Of a stretch of 64,000 nucleotides of DNA, positions 1-9,363 are shown one piece after another. The stretch is taken from the NCBI RefSeq assembly GCF_029433115.1, contig NZ_JARNTV010000005.1, positions 78,271-142,270 on the forward strand, in the 5' to 3' direction. The notes beneath the pieces were generated by a model that saw nothing but the letters and a program-made list of their open reading frames with translations, was not told the DNA's origin and made no database searches. Within the stretch, counting starts at the first letter, position 1. Each line of letters begins with the position of its first letter. The stretch comes from Sphingomonas sp. AOB5. Lineage in GTDB: Bacteria > Pseudomonadota > Alphaproteobacteria > Sphingomonadales > Sphingomonadaceae. A program made the position numbers and the translations under genes.

Positions 1-321
1 CCGCCGGTGGCCACCACCACGCGTCCGCCACGTACCACTCCTGCCCCGCGCCCGACCCCGCCCGCGCCCAAGCCGACCGAAGTCGCCGCGGCGCCGGGTC
101 CGGTCCGCGACGGCGGCTGGCGCCTTCAGCTCGGTGCGTTCGGCGATCCGAACAATGCCCGCAAGCTATGGAGCCAGGTCGGAAGCCGCTTCCCCGGCCG
201 CCAGGTCTATTATGTGAAGCAGGGCAGCCTGACCCGCGTGCTGGTCGGCCCGTTCGCCTCGCGCGCCGAAGCCGCCAGCGGCTGCCGCGGCGTCTCGCCC
301 TGCGTGCCGGTCTCGAAGTAA
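1..321 (+). CDS. SPOR-domain protein, C-terminal part (5' end outside window)
   Basis: The reading frame is open from the first base, so the true start lies upstream. The visible 107 residues begin with a Pro/Ala/Thr-rich linker and end with a SPOR domain (GGWRLQLGAF ... LVGPFASRAEA), the fold that binds denuded septal peptidoglycan. This layout (proline-rich linker, C-terminal SPOR) is usual for periplasmic cell-division or RlpA/DedD-type proteins. The missing N-terminus prevents a closer assignment; SPOR proteins with N-terminal TPR/Sel1 repeats or a lytic or D,D-peptidase domain are all possible. It is convergent with the next gene and only 3 bases separate the stops. Confidence 0.75.
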   Translation, partial: PPVATTTRPPRTTPAPRPTPPAPKPTEVAAAPGPVRDGGWRLQLGAFGDPNNARKLWSQVGSRFPGRQVYYVKQGSLTRVLVGPFASRAEAASGCRGVSPCVPVSK

Positions 322-324
322 CCG

Positions 325-1080
325 CTATTCGCGGGTGACGGTATAGTCGATCCGGATGCGGACCCAGGTCCCGACCATCGACTTGCCCCCCACCCGCGGC
401 GGCCTCACCCGGAACTGGAACGCGGCCTGCCGCACCGCGCCGGCATAGCCCGATCCGCGCGGCCCATCGGCGAGTTCGATGCAATCCTCGACACGGTAAT
501 TGGCGGCCGTCCGGCAGGCGATCATGCCCCAGCCCTGCCTGCCCCGCGCGCGATCCGGAATATAGGCGCCAAGTTCGCGGTCGGTCGGCTCGCGATACCA
601 TTCCGCGGCGTAGAGCGGCTCGCCGTTCGGCCCGCTTCCCTCGACCCGCCGGCTGTCCCCCGCGACGCTGGCGGTCTCGCCGGTTCCGGTCGATGGCGGC
701 GCGTTGCTGGACGGATTGGATTTGCCGACGTCCGACGCGGCATAGTCGCGCCGCGAAAGCCACAGCACATTGGCGGGCTTCACCGGCGTTTCGGGGATCT
801 CCATCTCGGTCTCGACCGGCGGATCGACCTTCTCCGCGACCCGCGCCTTTTCCTGTGCGCTGCCCTTGGGTTTGGCTTCGGACGTGGCCTGTTTCTTCGG
901 CTCGATCGCTTCGCCTTCGCTGACGTCGAACCCGAACATCGGCGGCTTGGGCTTCTCCTTCGTGGTCAGCGCCGGCATCAGCGCGAACAGGAACAGCAGC
1001 GCGATCAGCACTTCGATCGCCACCGCGCAGACAAACGCCGCGCCGCGCTCGCGGAACGACGTGCGCAGCCGTTCGCGCAT
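325..1080 (-). CDS. TonB-like single-pass membrane protein of unknown function
   Basis: About 251 residues from the chosen ATG. A short basic N-terminus is followed by one transmembrane helix (VCAVAIEVLIALLFLFALMP), then a charged Pro/Lys/Glu-rich periplasmic region and a C-terminal part ending VRIRIDYTVTRE. This order (N-terminal anchor, proline-rich spacer, small C-terminal domain) resembles energy transducers of the TonB family, but the YP motif of TonB is not obvious, so this is a resemblance only. The frame can be extended to a TTG near 1149; the ATG at 1080 was preferred because it precedes the basic-plus-TM segment, although no strong ribosome site is seen. It lies downstream of serB on the same strand. 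Confidence 0.55.
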   Translation of the reverse strand: MRERLRTSFRERGAAFVCAVAIEVLIALLFLFALMPALTTKEKPKPPMFGFDVSEGEAIEPKKQATSEAKPKGSAQEKARVAEKVDPPVETEMEIPETPVKPANVLWLSRRDYAASDVGKSNPSSNAPPSTGTGETASVAGDSRRVEGSGPNGEPLYAAEWYREPTDRELGAYIPDRARGRQGWGMIACRTAANYRVEDCIELADGPRGSGYAGAVRQAAFQFRVRPPRVGGKSMVGTWVRIRIDYTVTRE

Positions 1081-1185
1081 GGAAATCTGCGTCACATCAT
1101 CCACGGAAAGATCGGAACCTCTGGTCGCGCGCCCTGAGCCTAGAGGCAACGCCTATCGGGCGACACTAGGGCAGAAGCGTGGCGG

Positions 1186-2067
1186 TCAGGCGATGACCCA
1201 CTCGGCCTGCGGAATGCCCTGTGCGTAGAGCAGGGCGGTCAGGTCGCCATGATCGATCCGCGCACCGGCCGCCGCGGCGACGATCGGCTTGGCATGATAG
1301 GCGACGCCCAGCCCGGCCTTTTTGATCATCGCCAGATCGTTGGCCCCGTCGCCCACCGCCAGCGTCTCGCTCGCGTCCAGCCCGCGCTCGGCGATCGCGT
1401 TCAGCAAGGTTGTCTCCTTGGTGGAGCTATCGACGATGGGCTTGGCAACTTCGCCGGTCAGCGCCGCATTCTCGATCAGCAGCCGGTTGGCGATCATCCG
1501 CTCGAACCCGATCCGCCCGCCCACCGGCTCTGCAAAGCGGGTGAAACCGCCCGAGACGAGGATGGTCAGCGCGCCCCGCGAGCGCATCGTCTTCACCAGC
1601 GCCTCGGCACCCGGCATCAGCCGCACGCGTTCCTCGAGACAGCGATCGATCGCGCTTTCCTCAAGGCCCTTGAGCAGCGCCACTCGGGCATCGAGCGCCT
1701 CGGCGAAATCCAGCTCGCCACGCATCGCCCGCTCAGTCACTTCGGCGATCTGCGCCTTTATGCCCGCATAGTCGGCCAGCTCGTCGATGCATTCGACGGT
1801 GATCATGGTGGAGTCCATGTCGGCAACCAGCAGCTTCTTCTCGCGGCCGGCCTCGGGCTGGATCACCACGTCATCGCTGGTGAAATAGCCGTCGAGTACG
1901 CCTATCGCCCAGTCGGGATCCTCGGCAAAGCGGATATCCGCGGCACGCCCCTCATCGATCCAGCGCCACTCCTTCACGCCGCACAGCGCGTCCATCTGGC
2001 CGGCTGCGGCAGAAATATCGTCCGCTGCTAAAGCCTTGGCTGCTGCTATAACGGTCGCAATGAACAC
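1186..2067 (-). CDS. serB: Phosphoserine phosphatase
   Basis: Last step of serine biosynthesis, hydrolysis of O-phospho-L-serine. The HAD-family signature DMDST is at residues 83-87 with the catalytic Asp pair, followed by the conserved VSGGF motif and the [10 protein letters not shown] motif III. The N-terminal ~75 residues form the ACT-like region of long SerB proteins. The GTG start at 2067 gives 293 residues, the usual size, and an N-terminus (V)FIATVIAA typical of the family; a good GGGAGGG site lies 7 bases upstream. The start region overlaps the 5' end of the divergent miaA gene by 8 bp, so each promoter must lie inside the other gene. Confidence 0.95.
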   Translation of the reverse strand: MFIATVIAAAKALAADDISAAAGQMDALCGVKEWRWIDEGRAADIRFAEDPDWAIGVLDGYFTSDDVVIQPEAGREKKLLVADMDSTMITVECIDELADYAGIKAQIAEVTERAMRGELDFAEALDARVALLKGLEESAIDRCLEERVRLMPGAEALVKTMRSRGALTILVSGGFTRFAEPVGGRIGFERMIANRLLIENAALTGEVAKPIVDSSTKETTLLNAIAERGLDASETLAVGDGANDLAMIKKAGLGVAYHAKPIVAAAAGARIDHGDLTALLYAQGIPQAEWVIA

Positions 2068-2989
2068 GAAGACCCTCCCGAAAGTCGCGCTCATTGCAGG
2101 GCCGACCGCCAGCGGCAAGTCCGCACTGGCGATCGCGCTCGCGGAAAGGCATCGCGGCGTGGTGATCAACGCCGATTCCGCACAGGTCTATGCCGATCTG
2201 CGCGTGCTGACCGCCCGGCCGAGCGTGGAAGACGAATCCCGCGTCCCCCACCGCCTGTTCGGCCATATCGACGGTGCGGACATCTATTCGGCGGCACGCT
2301 GGGCAGCCGAAGCGCGGGGCGAGATCGCCGAAGCCCATGCCGAGGGTCGCCTTCCCATCCTGGTCGGTGGCACCGGCCTCTATCTGCTGACCCTGATCGA
2401 CGGCATCGCACCGGTGCCGGAAATCGAGCCGGAAATCCGCGAGGAAGTCCGCGCGATGGCGGTAGCGGACGCCCACGCCCAGCTCGCCCGGCTCGATCCC
2501 GTTGCTGCCGAAAAGTTTCCACCCAGCGACACCACCCGCGTCGCTCGCGCACTCGAAGTGATCCGCTCCACCGGCATGCCCATCTCGCACTGGCAGAACG
2601 AGCGTCACGGCGGCATCGGCGGCACGATCGATCTGGTCGCCACCATCCTGTTGCCCGACCGCGCCTGGCTGACCGCGCGGACCGATGCGCGCTTCGAAAC
2701 GATGCTCGATCAGGGCGCGGTGGACGAGGTGCGTGCGCTCCATGCCCGCACCGATCTGGCGGAGAATGCCCCGGTACGCCGCGCCATCGGCGTGCGCGAG
2801 ATTGCGGACTGGCTGGCGGGCCGGATAGACCGCACCGAAGCCGTCACGCTGGCCCAGGCCGCGACCCGCCAATATGCCAAGCGGCAATACACCTTGTTCC
2901 GAAATCAGCCGCCCGAACGCTGGGAACGCACCGAAGAGACAGATACATTCGTCAATCTTGGTAATTTTGAAAGAAAATTATCTCAATAG
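2060..2989 (+). CDS. miaA: tRNA dimethylallyltransferase (i6A37 synthesis)
   Basis: Transfers the dimethylallyl group to N6 of A37 in tRNAs reading UNN codons. The 309-residue product has the P-loop GPTASGKS at residues 14-21, the DSAQVY substrate motif at about 39-44, the GGTGLYL motif, and the tRNA-binding C-terminal region with [13 protein letters not shown]. The ATG at 2060 was chosen because the family N-terminus starts just before [13 protein letters not shown]. No good ribosome site precedes it, and the gene starts inside the first codons of divergent serB. Its 3' end is unusually AT-rich for the window. Confidence 0.95.
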   Translation: MNTKTLPKVALIAGPTASGKSALAIALAERHRGVVINADSAQVYADLRVLTARPSVEDESRVPHRLFGHIDGADIYSAARWAAEARGEIAEAHAEGRLPILVGGTGLYLLTLIDGIAPVPEIEPEIREEVRAMAVADAHAQLARLDPVAAEKFPPSDTTRVARALEVIRSTGMPISHWQNERHGGIGGTIDLVATILLPDRAWLTARTDARFETMLDQGAVDEVRALHARTDLAENAPVRRAIGVREIADWLAGRIDRTEAVTLAQAATRQYAKRQYTLFRNQPPERWERTEETDTFVNLGNFERKLSQ

Positions 2990-3077
2990 CGCTTGACGCG
3001 ATGTTTTCGTGCGATTAGCAGCCCCGCTCGGGCAATGCTATGGCGCGTCCGTAACAATGCAGAAGGAGTAACACGTC

Positions 3078-4823
3078 GTGACCGAGAAGAGCGGAGCAGA
3101 CATCCTGATCGAGACGCTGTGCGATCTCGGTGTGGAAGTCATCTTCGGCTATCCGGGCGGCGCCGTGCTTCCCATTTACGATGCGATCTTCAAGCAGGAC
3201 CGCATCAAGCACATCCTCGTCCGCCACGAACAGGCCGCGACCCATGCCGCGGAAGGCTATGCCCGCTCGACCGGCAAGCCCGGCGTGGTGCTCGTCACTT
3301 CGGGCCCGGGCGCGACCAACGCGGTCACCGGCATCACCGATGCGCTGATGGATTCGATCCCGATGGTGGTCATCACCGGGCAGGTCCCGACCGCGCTGAT
3401 CGGCACCGACGCGTTCCAGGAAGCCGACACCGTCGGCATCACGCGCCACTGCACCAAGCATAATTATCTGGTGAAGGACCCGGCCAAGCTGGTCGATGTC
3501 GTCACCGAGGCTTTCCATATCGCCACCACCGGCCGCCCCGGCCCGGTCGTGGTCGATATCCCCAAGGACGTGCAGGTTGCCACCGCGCGGCCCGGCACCG
3601 CCAACGCGATCCGCCACGCCACCTATCGTCCGCAGACCGAAGCCGATCCGGCGAAGATCCAGGAAGCGGTCGACATGCTCGCCGCGGCCGAGCGTCCGAT
3701 CTTCTACACCGGCGGCGGGATCATCAATTCCGGCCCCGAAGCCACGCGCCTGCTGCGCGAATTGGCTGAGCTGACCGGTGCGCCGGTCACGTCGACACTG
3801 ATGGGTCTGGGCGCCTTCCCGGCCTCGTCGGACAAGTGGCTCGGCATGCTGGGCATGCACGGCACCTACGAAGCAAACATGGCGATGAACCGCGCCGACC
3901 TGATCATCGCGATCGGATCGCGGTTCGACGATCGCGTGACCGGCCGCCTCGACGCGTTCAGCCCGAACAGCCGCAAGGTCCACATCGATATCGACCGGTC
4001 GTCGATCAACAAGAATGTCCGTGTCGACCTGCCGATCATCGCCGACTGTGCCAGCGCGCTGGCGGACATGGTTGCGGCATGGAAGTCGCGCCAGCATCCC
4101 AAGCCCGATCTTTCCGAGTGGTTCCGCCGGATCGACGGCTGGCGTGCGCGCCGCTGCCTCGATTTCCCGGAAAAGGGCGATGCGATCATGCCGCAGCGGG
4201 CGATCCGCGCGCTGTATGAAGCGACAAAGGACAAGTCGCCGATCATCACCACCGAAGTGGGCCAGCACCAGATGTGGGCTGCCCAGCATTTCCACTTCGA
4301 GGATCCGAACAAGTGGCTGACCAGCGGCGGTCTCGGCACGATGGGCTATGGCCTGCCCGCCGCGATCGGCGCGCAGCTTGGCAACCCGAACGATCTGGTG
4401 ATCGACATCGCCGGCGAAGCCTCGATCCAGATGAACATCCAGGAACTGGCCACCGCGACCCAGTATCGCCTGCCGGTCAAGATCTTCATCCTGAACAACG
4501 AATATATGGGCATGGTCCGCCAGTGGCAGGAACTGACCTATTCGAGCCGCTATTCGGAAAGCTATTCCGACGCGCTGCCCGATTTCGTGAAGCTCGCAGA
4601 GGCCTATGGCTGGAAGGGTATCAAGATCGAAGGCAATGACCAGCTCGATGCCGGCATCGCCGAGATGCTGGCCTATGACGGCCCCGTCATGGTCGATTGC
4701 CGCGTGGCAAAGCTCGCCAATTGCTTCCCGATGATCCCGTCGGGCGCGGCACATACCGACATGATCCTCGAAGGCAACGAAGTCTCCGGCGAAATGGACG
4801 ACGAAGCGAAGGCGCTGGTGTGA
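3078..4823 (+). CDS. ilvB: Acetolactate synthase large (catalytic) subunit
   Basis: First common step of Ile, Val and Leu biosynthesis; ThDP, Mg and FAD dependent, works with IlvN. The 581-residue product has the GYPGGAVLP motif, the catalytic Glu51 in RHEQ, the GPGATN motif, and the ThDP segment near residue 446 (GEASIQMNIQE ... NNEYMGM). The GTG start at 3078 is preceded by AGAAGGAG about 10 bases upstream. A TTGACG at 2993-2998 could be a -35 element, but the -10 is unclear. I found no leader peptide rich in Ile, Val or Leu codons. The gene is the first of an operon with the next three genes. Confidence 0.97.
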   Translation: MTEKSGADILIETLCDLGVEVIFGYPGGAVLPIYDAIFKQDRIKHILVRHEQAATHAAEGYARSTGKPGVVLVTSGPGATNAVTGITDALMDSIPMVVITGQVPTALIGTDAFQEADTVGITRHCTKHNYLVKDPAKLVDVVTEAFHIATTGRPGPVVVDIPKDVQVATARPGTANAIRHATYRPQTEADPAKIQEAVDMLAAAERPIFYTGGGIINSGPEATRLLRELAELTGAPVTSTLMGLGAFPASSDKWLGMLGMHGTYEANMAMNRADLIIAIGSRFDDRVTGRLDAFSPNSRKVHIDIDRSSINKNVRVDLPIIADCASALADMVAAWKSRQHPKPDLSEWFRRIDGWRARRCLDFPEKGDAIMPQRAIRALYEATKDKSPIITTEVGQHQMWAAQHFHFEDPNKWLTSGGLGTMGYGLPAAIGAQLGNPNDLVIDIAGEASIQMNIQELATATQYRLPVKIFILNNEYMGMVRQWQELTYSSRYSESYSDALPDFVKLAEAYGWKGIKIEGNDQLDAGIAEMLAYDGPVMVDCRVAKLANCFPMIPSGAAHTDMILEGNEVSGEMDDEAKALV

Positions 4824-5257
4824 TTAGCGCGCCCGAGGTGATAACACCCGCGGATGAGTTGCTCGTTCGTTTCGAGATCACTGACGGACTCGTGTTCGCC
4901 ATCGATCTCAGGCCGGACGAGATCGTCATCGACTGCGCGTTCGACACGTTCGTTTCCACGAACAATTGGACGAGACAGCCGGCGCGCATCCGATTGAAGG
5001 ATCCGGCAGGCTGTGATCTCGCATTCCAATATCCCAAGGATTACGGCCTGATCTACGCGGGTGAGCATGGCAGCTTTTCGGAGATCCGCGCGAGCGGCCC
5101 ACTCGATGCCGCCGAGTTCTTCCTCTCCTTTTCCTATGGCGCGATCCGCGTGAGCCGGTGCATTCTGTCGATCGAACCGCTCGATTGGGATGCCATGGAA
5201 AACTTGCATCCGTGGATCCTGCAAGACCGCACACCTCCAGGCGAGCACAACGAGTAA
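4820..5257 (+). CDS. Unknown 145-aa protein inside the ilv operon
   Basis: Start GTG at 4820 overlaps the ilvB stop (GTGA), and the stop codon ends 3 bases before the ilvN ATG, so it is almost certainly translated and coupled with both. The product is acidic, appears rich in beta strands (ELLVRFEITDGLVFAIDL, IRVSRCILSIEPLDW), has no signal peptide or membrane segment, and contains three Cys. I recognise no domain. ilvB and ilvN are directly adjacent in most bacteria, so an inserted gene is unusual. Possible roles are assembly or allosteric control of acetolactate synthase, or a passenger gene; nothing in the sequence decides between them. Confidence 0.8.
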   Translation: MISAPEVITPADELLVRFEITDGLVFAIDLRPDEIVIDCAFDTFVSTNNWTRQPARIRLKDPAGCDLAFQYPKDYGLIYAGEHGSFSEIRASGPLDAAEFFLSFSYGAIRVSRCILSIEPLDWDAMENLHPWILQDRTPPGEHNE

Positions 5258-5260
5258 GTC

Positions 5261-5776
5261 ATGCATATCAAACAGGAAGCAAGCGAGCGGCACACGCTCG
5301 CCGTCATCGTGGACAACGAGCCGGGCATCCTCGCCCGCATCGCCGGTCTGTTCACTGCGCGCGGCTATAATATCGAGAGCCTGACGGTCAGCGAGATCAC
5401 CGACGATCGCGCGGTGAGCCGCATCACCATCGTCACCTCCGCCTCGGCGCATGTGATGGAGCAGATCATCGCCCAGCTCGACCGCCTGGTGCCGGTGCAC
5501 AAGGTGACCGATCTGACCGCGGCTGGCCCCTATGTCGAGCGCGAGCTGGCGCTGGTGAAGGTCGCCGGGACCGGCGATCACCGGATCGAGGCGCTGCGCC
5601 TGGCGGACGTCTATCGCGCCCGCGTGGTCGATGCGACGATCTCCAGCTTCGTGTTCGAAGTAACCGGCGGCACCGACAAGATCGACAAGTTCGTCGAGCT
5701 GATGCGCGAAGTCGGCCTGGTCGAAGTCGCGCGCACCGGCGTGGTGGCGATCTCGCGAGGAAAAGAGGCGGCCTGA
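5261..5776 (+). CDS. ilvN: Acetolactate synthase small (regulatory) subunit
   Basis: 171 residues, the normal length of the IlvH/IlvN subunit. The N-terminal ACT domain begins near residue 10 (HTLAVIVDNEPGILARIAGLFTARGYNI) and would bind valine for feedback inhibition; the C-terminal half is the ALS_ss_C domain (RELALVKV ... FEVTGGTDKIDKFVELM). It activates and regulates the IlvB catalytic subunit. The gene follows the unknown 145-aa gene with 3 bases between and is separated from ilvC by 117 bases that hold a palindromic repeat. Confidence 0.95.
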   Translation: MHIKQEASERHTLAVIVDNEPGILARIAGLFTARGYNIESLTVSEITDDRAVSRITIVTSASAHVMEQIIAQLDRLVPVHKVTDLTAAGPYVERELALVKVAGTGDHRIEALRLADVYRARVVDATISSFVFEVTGGTDKIDKFVELMREVGLVEVARTGVVAISRGKEAA

Positions 5777-5784
5777 AATTACAA

Positions 5785-5866
5785 CCGTCACCCCGGTGAA
5801 AGCCGGGGTCTCAGGCAACAAGCGGAACGTCCGCGGCATGAGATGCCAGCCTTCGCTGGCATGACG
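5785..5866. repeat. Two-hairpin intergenic palindromic element between ilvN and ilvC
   Basis: First hairpin 5790-5809 (ACCCCGG, 6-base loop, CCGGGGT), second 5843-5862 (ATGCCAGC, loop CTTC, GCTGGCAT). The outer ends (CGTCA ... TGACG) are also inverted repeats, so the unit is symmetric like a REP/BIME element. Related single hairpins occur at 25557-25571 and 25780-25801. It could weaken or stabilise the ilv transcript at this point. Confidence 0.75.
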
Positions 5867-5878
5867 CAAACTTGCTGA

Positions 5879-6913
<1,035 letters not shown>

Positions 6914-6946
6914 CGGACTTGGGGCCCAGAGCCCCGGGGAGAGGAA

Positions 6947-6979
6947 GGCCGCGGACGCTCAGGCGTTCGCGGCCTTTTT
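6947..6979 (+). terminator. Rho-independent terminator after ilvC
   Basis: A 12-bp GC-rich stem with one G-T pair (GGCCGCGGACGC, loop TCAG, GCGTTCGCGGCC) is followed by TTTTT. It lies 33 bases after the ilvC stop and ends 8 bases before the stop of the convergent small ORF. Confidence 0.9.
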
Positions 6980-6986
6980 CATGTCC

Positions 6987-7130
6987 TCAGCGGCACTGGT
7001 TGGCGAGTTGCGCGACCAGCGGATCGTAATCCAGTTCGAGTGGCGCGAAGGCCGCCGGTGCCAGCGTGAAGCGCGTCTTGGCCGCGCCGGTCCGACGGGC
7101 CGTGGGAAGCAAGTGACGAAGCAGTCGCAT
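6987..7130 (-). CDS. Possible small basic protein, 47 aa
   Basis: A short frame starting MRLLRHLLPTARRT and ending DPLVAQLANQCR. A near-ideal GGAGG site lies upstream of the ATG with about 8 bases between, which is the main reason to believe it. The N-terminus is basic; the second half is neutral to acidic, with LELDYDPL. No domain is recognised. It faces the ilvC terminator and is divergent from the DUF5990 gene. It could be spurious, but spacing and ribosome site are better than those of many annotated genes here. Confidence 0.5.
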   Translation of the reverse strand: MRLLRHLLPTARRTGAAKTRFTLAPAAFAPLELDYDPLVAQLANQCR

Positions 7131-7213
7131 GGGCTTTACCCTCCCTATGATGCCCCATCATAACCGCTCCGGATTTACAGGAGATTGCTGGCCGCATCGT
7201 GGTATTCACAGGC

Positions 7214-7639
7214 ATGGCACGCGCAGACCAGACCGAGATCCGCATGCGGATCGTGATCGAGCAACCGGTGACCGGCGTGCTCCACAGCCTTCAGGAGGGC
7301 GACGACAAGGTCCTCGACCCGAAATACTCTAAAGACGGCGAGCCGCTGCCATTCGACTTCCCGGTACGCATCGCCCCCGGCCCCAAATTCTTCGGCGATC
7401 AGGTCCGCCGCGAAGGGCCGGAACGCCGCTTCGTCTATATCCGGATCGGCCAGAGTGCGGGCGACTGCCAGTCGCCCTGGACCCGCCGGATGAAGATCGA
7501 CATCCACGACACGCCGCAGGACCTGCTCGACCGCGCGATGGCGGGCGAAGGCGTGGTGGAACTGACCGTGGGCGGCACTGGGAAGGACGGCACACCGGCT
7601 TGCGCGACGGTACGGGTGACGGGGCGGCGGATTGTGTAA
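7214..7639 (+). CDS. DUF5990 family protein
   Basis: The core from about residue 10 (RMRIVIEQPVTGVLHSLQ) through the conserved FVYIRIGQSAGD and WTRRMKIDI segments fits the small DUF5990 family, of unknown function, found in many soil and plant bacteria. No signal peptide and no membrane segment. Three starts are possible: GTG 7199, ATG 7214, ATG 7244. An AGGAGA lies at 7178-7183, closest in spacing to the GTG; ATG 7214 is a compromise. Monocistronic or cotranscribed with the next gene 30 bases downstream. Confidence 0.7.
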   Translation: MARADQTEIRMRIVIEQPVTGVLHSLQEGDDKVLDPKYSKDGEPLPFDFPVRIAPGPKFFGDQVRREGPERRFVYIRIGQSAGDCQSPWTRRMKIDIHDTPQDLLDRAMAGEGVVELTVGGTGKDGTPACATVRVTGRRIV

Positions 7640-7669
7640 CGATCACCGCCACCGATCATTAGCGGTCAG

Positions 7670-8650
7670 GTGCCGGATATGGCATGTCAGCCCGATATGC
7701 TGATGCAGACCGCTCTCCTAAGTCTTATTTTCGCCTTCGGCGCTGCTCCGCACTTATCCGAACCCGTGCCGCGTTCGATACCCTGCCCGGCCGACCCCGA
7801 ACTAGCCAACTTGCTGGCTGGATCGAACCTTGTCCTGATCGGAAGGATGACGGCGCCGGCCCAGCTCGCCGGGGAAGCGGAGAAGCCATCACCCGGCTAT
7901 CTGGATATTCCGGTGGTAGTCGATGGGGTGCTGAAGGGTGATGCCGCCGATCACGTGAGCCTGCGCTTCTATCCCAAGGATGCGCCTTACAAGCCATCGA
8001 ATGACGATGTTCTCCGCCTTACGGGCGTGCCGGCGATCCTTTTCCTGACGCGCGCGGAAGACGGCCTCTATTTCGCGGGCTACACGCCGGGTGCGCTGAC
8101 GCGCGCCACCGATCTTGCCGTGGGAACGACCCGCGCGGAGATATCGAGGCAGGAACAGATCGCCGGCGCCTGGCGGATCGACACCCGCCTGCCGCGCTTC
8201 GGAGAAGTCAGAACCTTGATTGCCCGCCTGGGCCATGTCCGTGACGATGCACAACGGAGTATTTTCGAGCAGCTCGAAGCACTGGGTAGCGAGGCGGTAC
8301 CTGCGATCATCGCCCAGATGGATGACAGGCGGCCGCTGCTGACGCAGGAGATTTCCCTGATCAACCATGACCCGGACGCGTTCGAAGGGATCACTCACTA
8401 CGGACCCGAACAGGTTGTCGATGCACTGAACGCAGTGCTGACCCATATCACCGGCGTGAGTTTCGGCTCGATCTCGAACGGCGGATCGGACCGCGAGCGC
8501 GACGCCGCAATTGCCGGGTGGCGCGTCTATGCGAACGATATCGCCTGCAAGCAGGCCGATAGAGCCAGAGGGAAAGTCACACTAAGACCAACCGGAAACC
8601 CTGCGTTTCCCACTCGTTGTTTGACGCGAGCCGATCGCGCACAGAGATAA
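7670..8650 (+). CDS. Secreted protein of unknown function
   Basis: 326 residues from a GTG. A hydrophobic segment (MQTALLSLIFAFGAAPHLS, residues about 12-30) looks like a signal peptide, so translation may really start at ATG 7697. The mature part has two regions: a beta-rich part (NLVLIGRMTAP ... YLDIPVVVDGVLKGDAADHVSLRFYP) and an alpha-helical part with HEAT-like character (RSIFEQLEALGSEAVPAIIAQMDD). Two Cys remain in the mature part. No catalytic motif recognised. The following yceI gene is 27 bases downstream on the same strand. Confidence 0.65.
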   Translation: MPDMACQPDMLMQTALLSLIFAFGAAPHLSEPVPRSIPCPADPELANLLAGSNLVLIGRMTAPAQLAGEAEKPSPGYLDIPVVVDGVLKGDAADHVSLRFYPKDAPYKPSNDDVLRLTGVPAILFLTRAEDGLYFAGYTPGALTRATDLAVGTTRAEISRQEQIAGAWRIDTRLPRFGEVRTLIARLGHVRDDAQRSIFEQLEALGSEAVPAIIAQMDDRRPLLTQEISLINHDPDAFEGITHYGPEQVVDALNAVLTHITGVSFGSISNGGSDRERDAAIAGWRVYANDIACKQADRARGKVTLRPTGNPAFPTRCLTRADRAQR

Positions 8651-8677
8651 GGCTCCCCCCAACAGGAGCCCTGCCCC

Positions 8678-9310
8678 ATGCGTTTTCGTGCCCTTGCCAT
8701 TGTCGCCGCCCTTGCGGTCGCCGCACCCGTCATCGCCCAGCAGGATCCCGGCACGCCCGGCGCCAAGGACGCCTCGCGCGTAACCGCGGGCACCTATGCC
8801 GCCGATCCCACCCACACGCTGGTCGGCTGGCGCGTCAATCATTTCGGCTTCAACGACTATTTCGGCCTGATCGGCGATGTGAGCGGCACGCTGGTGCTCG
8901 ATCCCAAGAATCCGAACGCGGCCACGGTCGACATCACCATCCCGGTGTCGAAGATCCTCACCGCCAGCGAAGGGCTGAACAAGCATCTGCTCAAGCCCGC
9001 CGAAGCCGGCAAGAGCGCAGATTTCTTCGGCGCCACTCCCGCCGACGCGCGCTTCGTCTCGAAGCGGGTCGCGGCCAGCGGCACCAAGGCCGTGATCACC
9101 GGCGACCTGACTCTGAACGGCGTCACCCGCGAAGTCGCGCTCGACGCCGAGTTCACCGGCGCGGGCGCAAATCCGTACAACAAGAAGGAAACGGTCGGCT
9201 TCGAAGCGACCGCCAAGGTGAAGCGCAGCGACTTCAACATCGCCTACGGCATCCCGTTGGTGTCGGACGAGGTGGAACTGAACATCACCGTCGCGTTCGA
9301 GAAGAAGTAA
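8678..9310 (+). CDS. YceI family periplasmic lipid-binding protein
   Basis: 210 residues with an N-terminal signal peptide (ALAIVAALAVAAPVIA, cleavage after about residue 20). The mature part is a YceI lipocalin-like barrel: YAADPTHTLVGWRVNHFGFN at the start of the barrel, NAATVDITIPVSKI, LTLNGVTREVAL and a final VELNITVAFEKK strand. The family binds polyisoprenoids or amphiphiles in the periplasm. AGGAG precedes the ATG. A hairpin follows the stop. Confidence 0.92.
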   Translation: MRFRALAIVAALAVAAPVIAQQDPGTPGAKDASRVTAGTYAADPTHTLVGWRVNHFGFNDYFGLIGDVSGTLVLDPKNPNAATVDITIPVSKILTASEGLNKHLLKPAEAGKSADFFGATPADARFVSKRVAASGTKAVITGDLTLNGVTREVALDAEFTGAGANPYNKKETVGFEATAKVKRSDFNIAYGIPLVSDEVELNITVAFEKK

Positions 9311-9318
9311 CCGGACCC

Positions 9319-9348
9319 GGGCTCCTCCGGCACTTGCCGGGGGAGCCC
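9319..9348 (+). terminator. Hairpin after yceI, possible terminator
   Basis: Stem GGGCTCCTCCGGC with GCCGGGGGAGCCC and loop ACTT, just after the yceI stop and before the convergent LysE gene. There is no T-tract, so it may be a weak or Rho-assisted terminator, or only a transcript stabiliser. Confidence 0.5.
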
Positions 9349-9363
9349 CGTTAAGGGGCCAGT

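Noticed and set aside
3001..3077. Possible leader peptide before ilvB.
   Set aside because: The short frame from an ATG near 3035 does not contain clusters of Ile, Val or Leu codons and runs into ilvB; no terminator/antiterminator pair seen.
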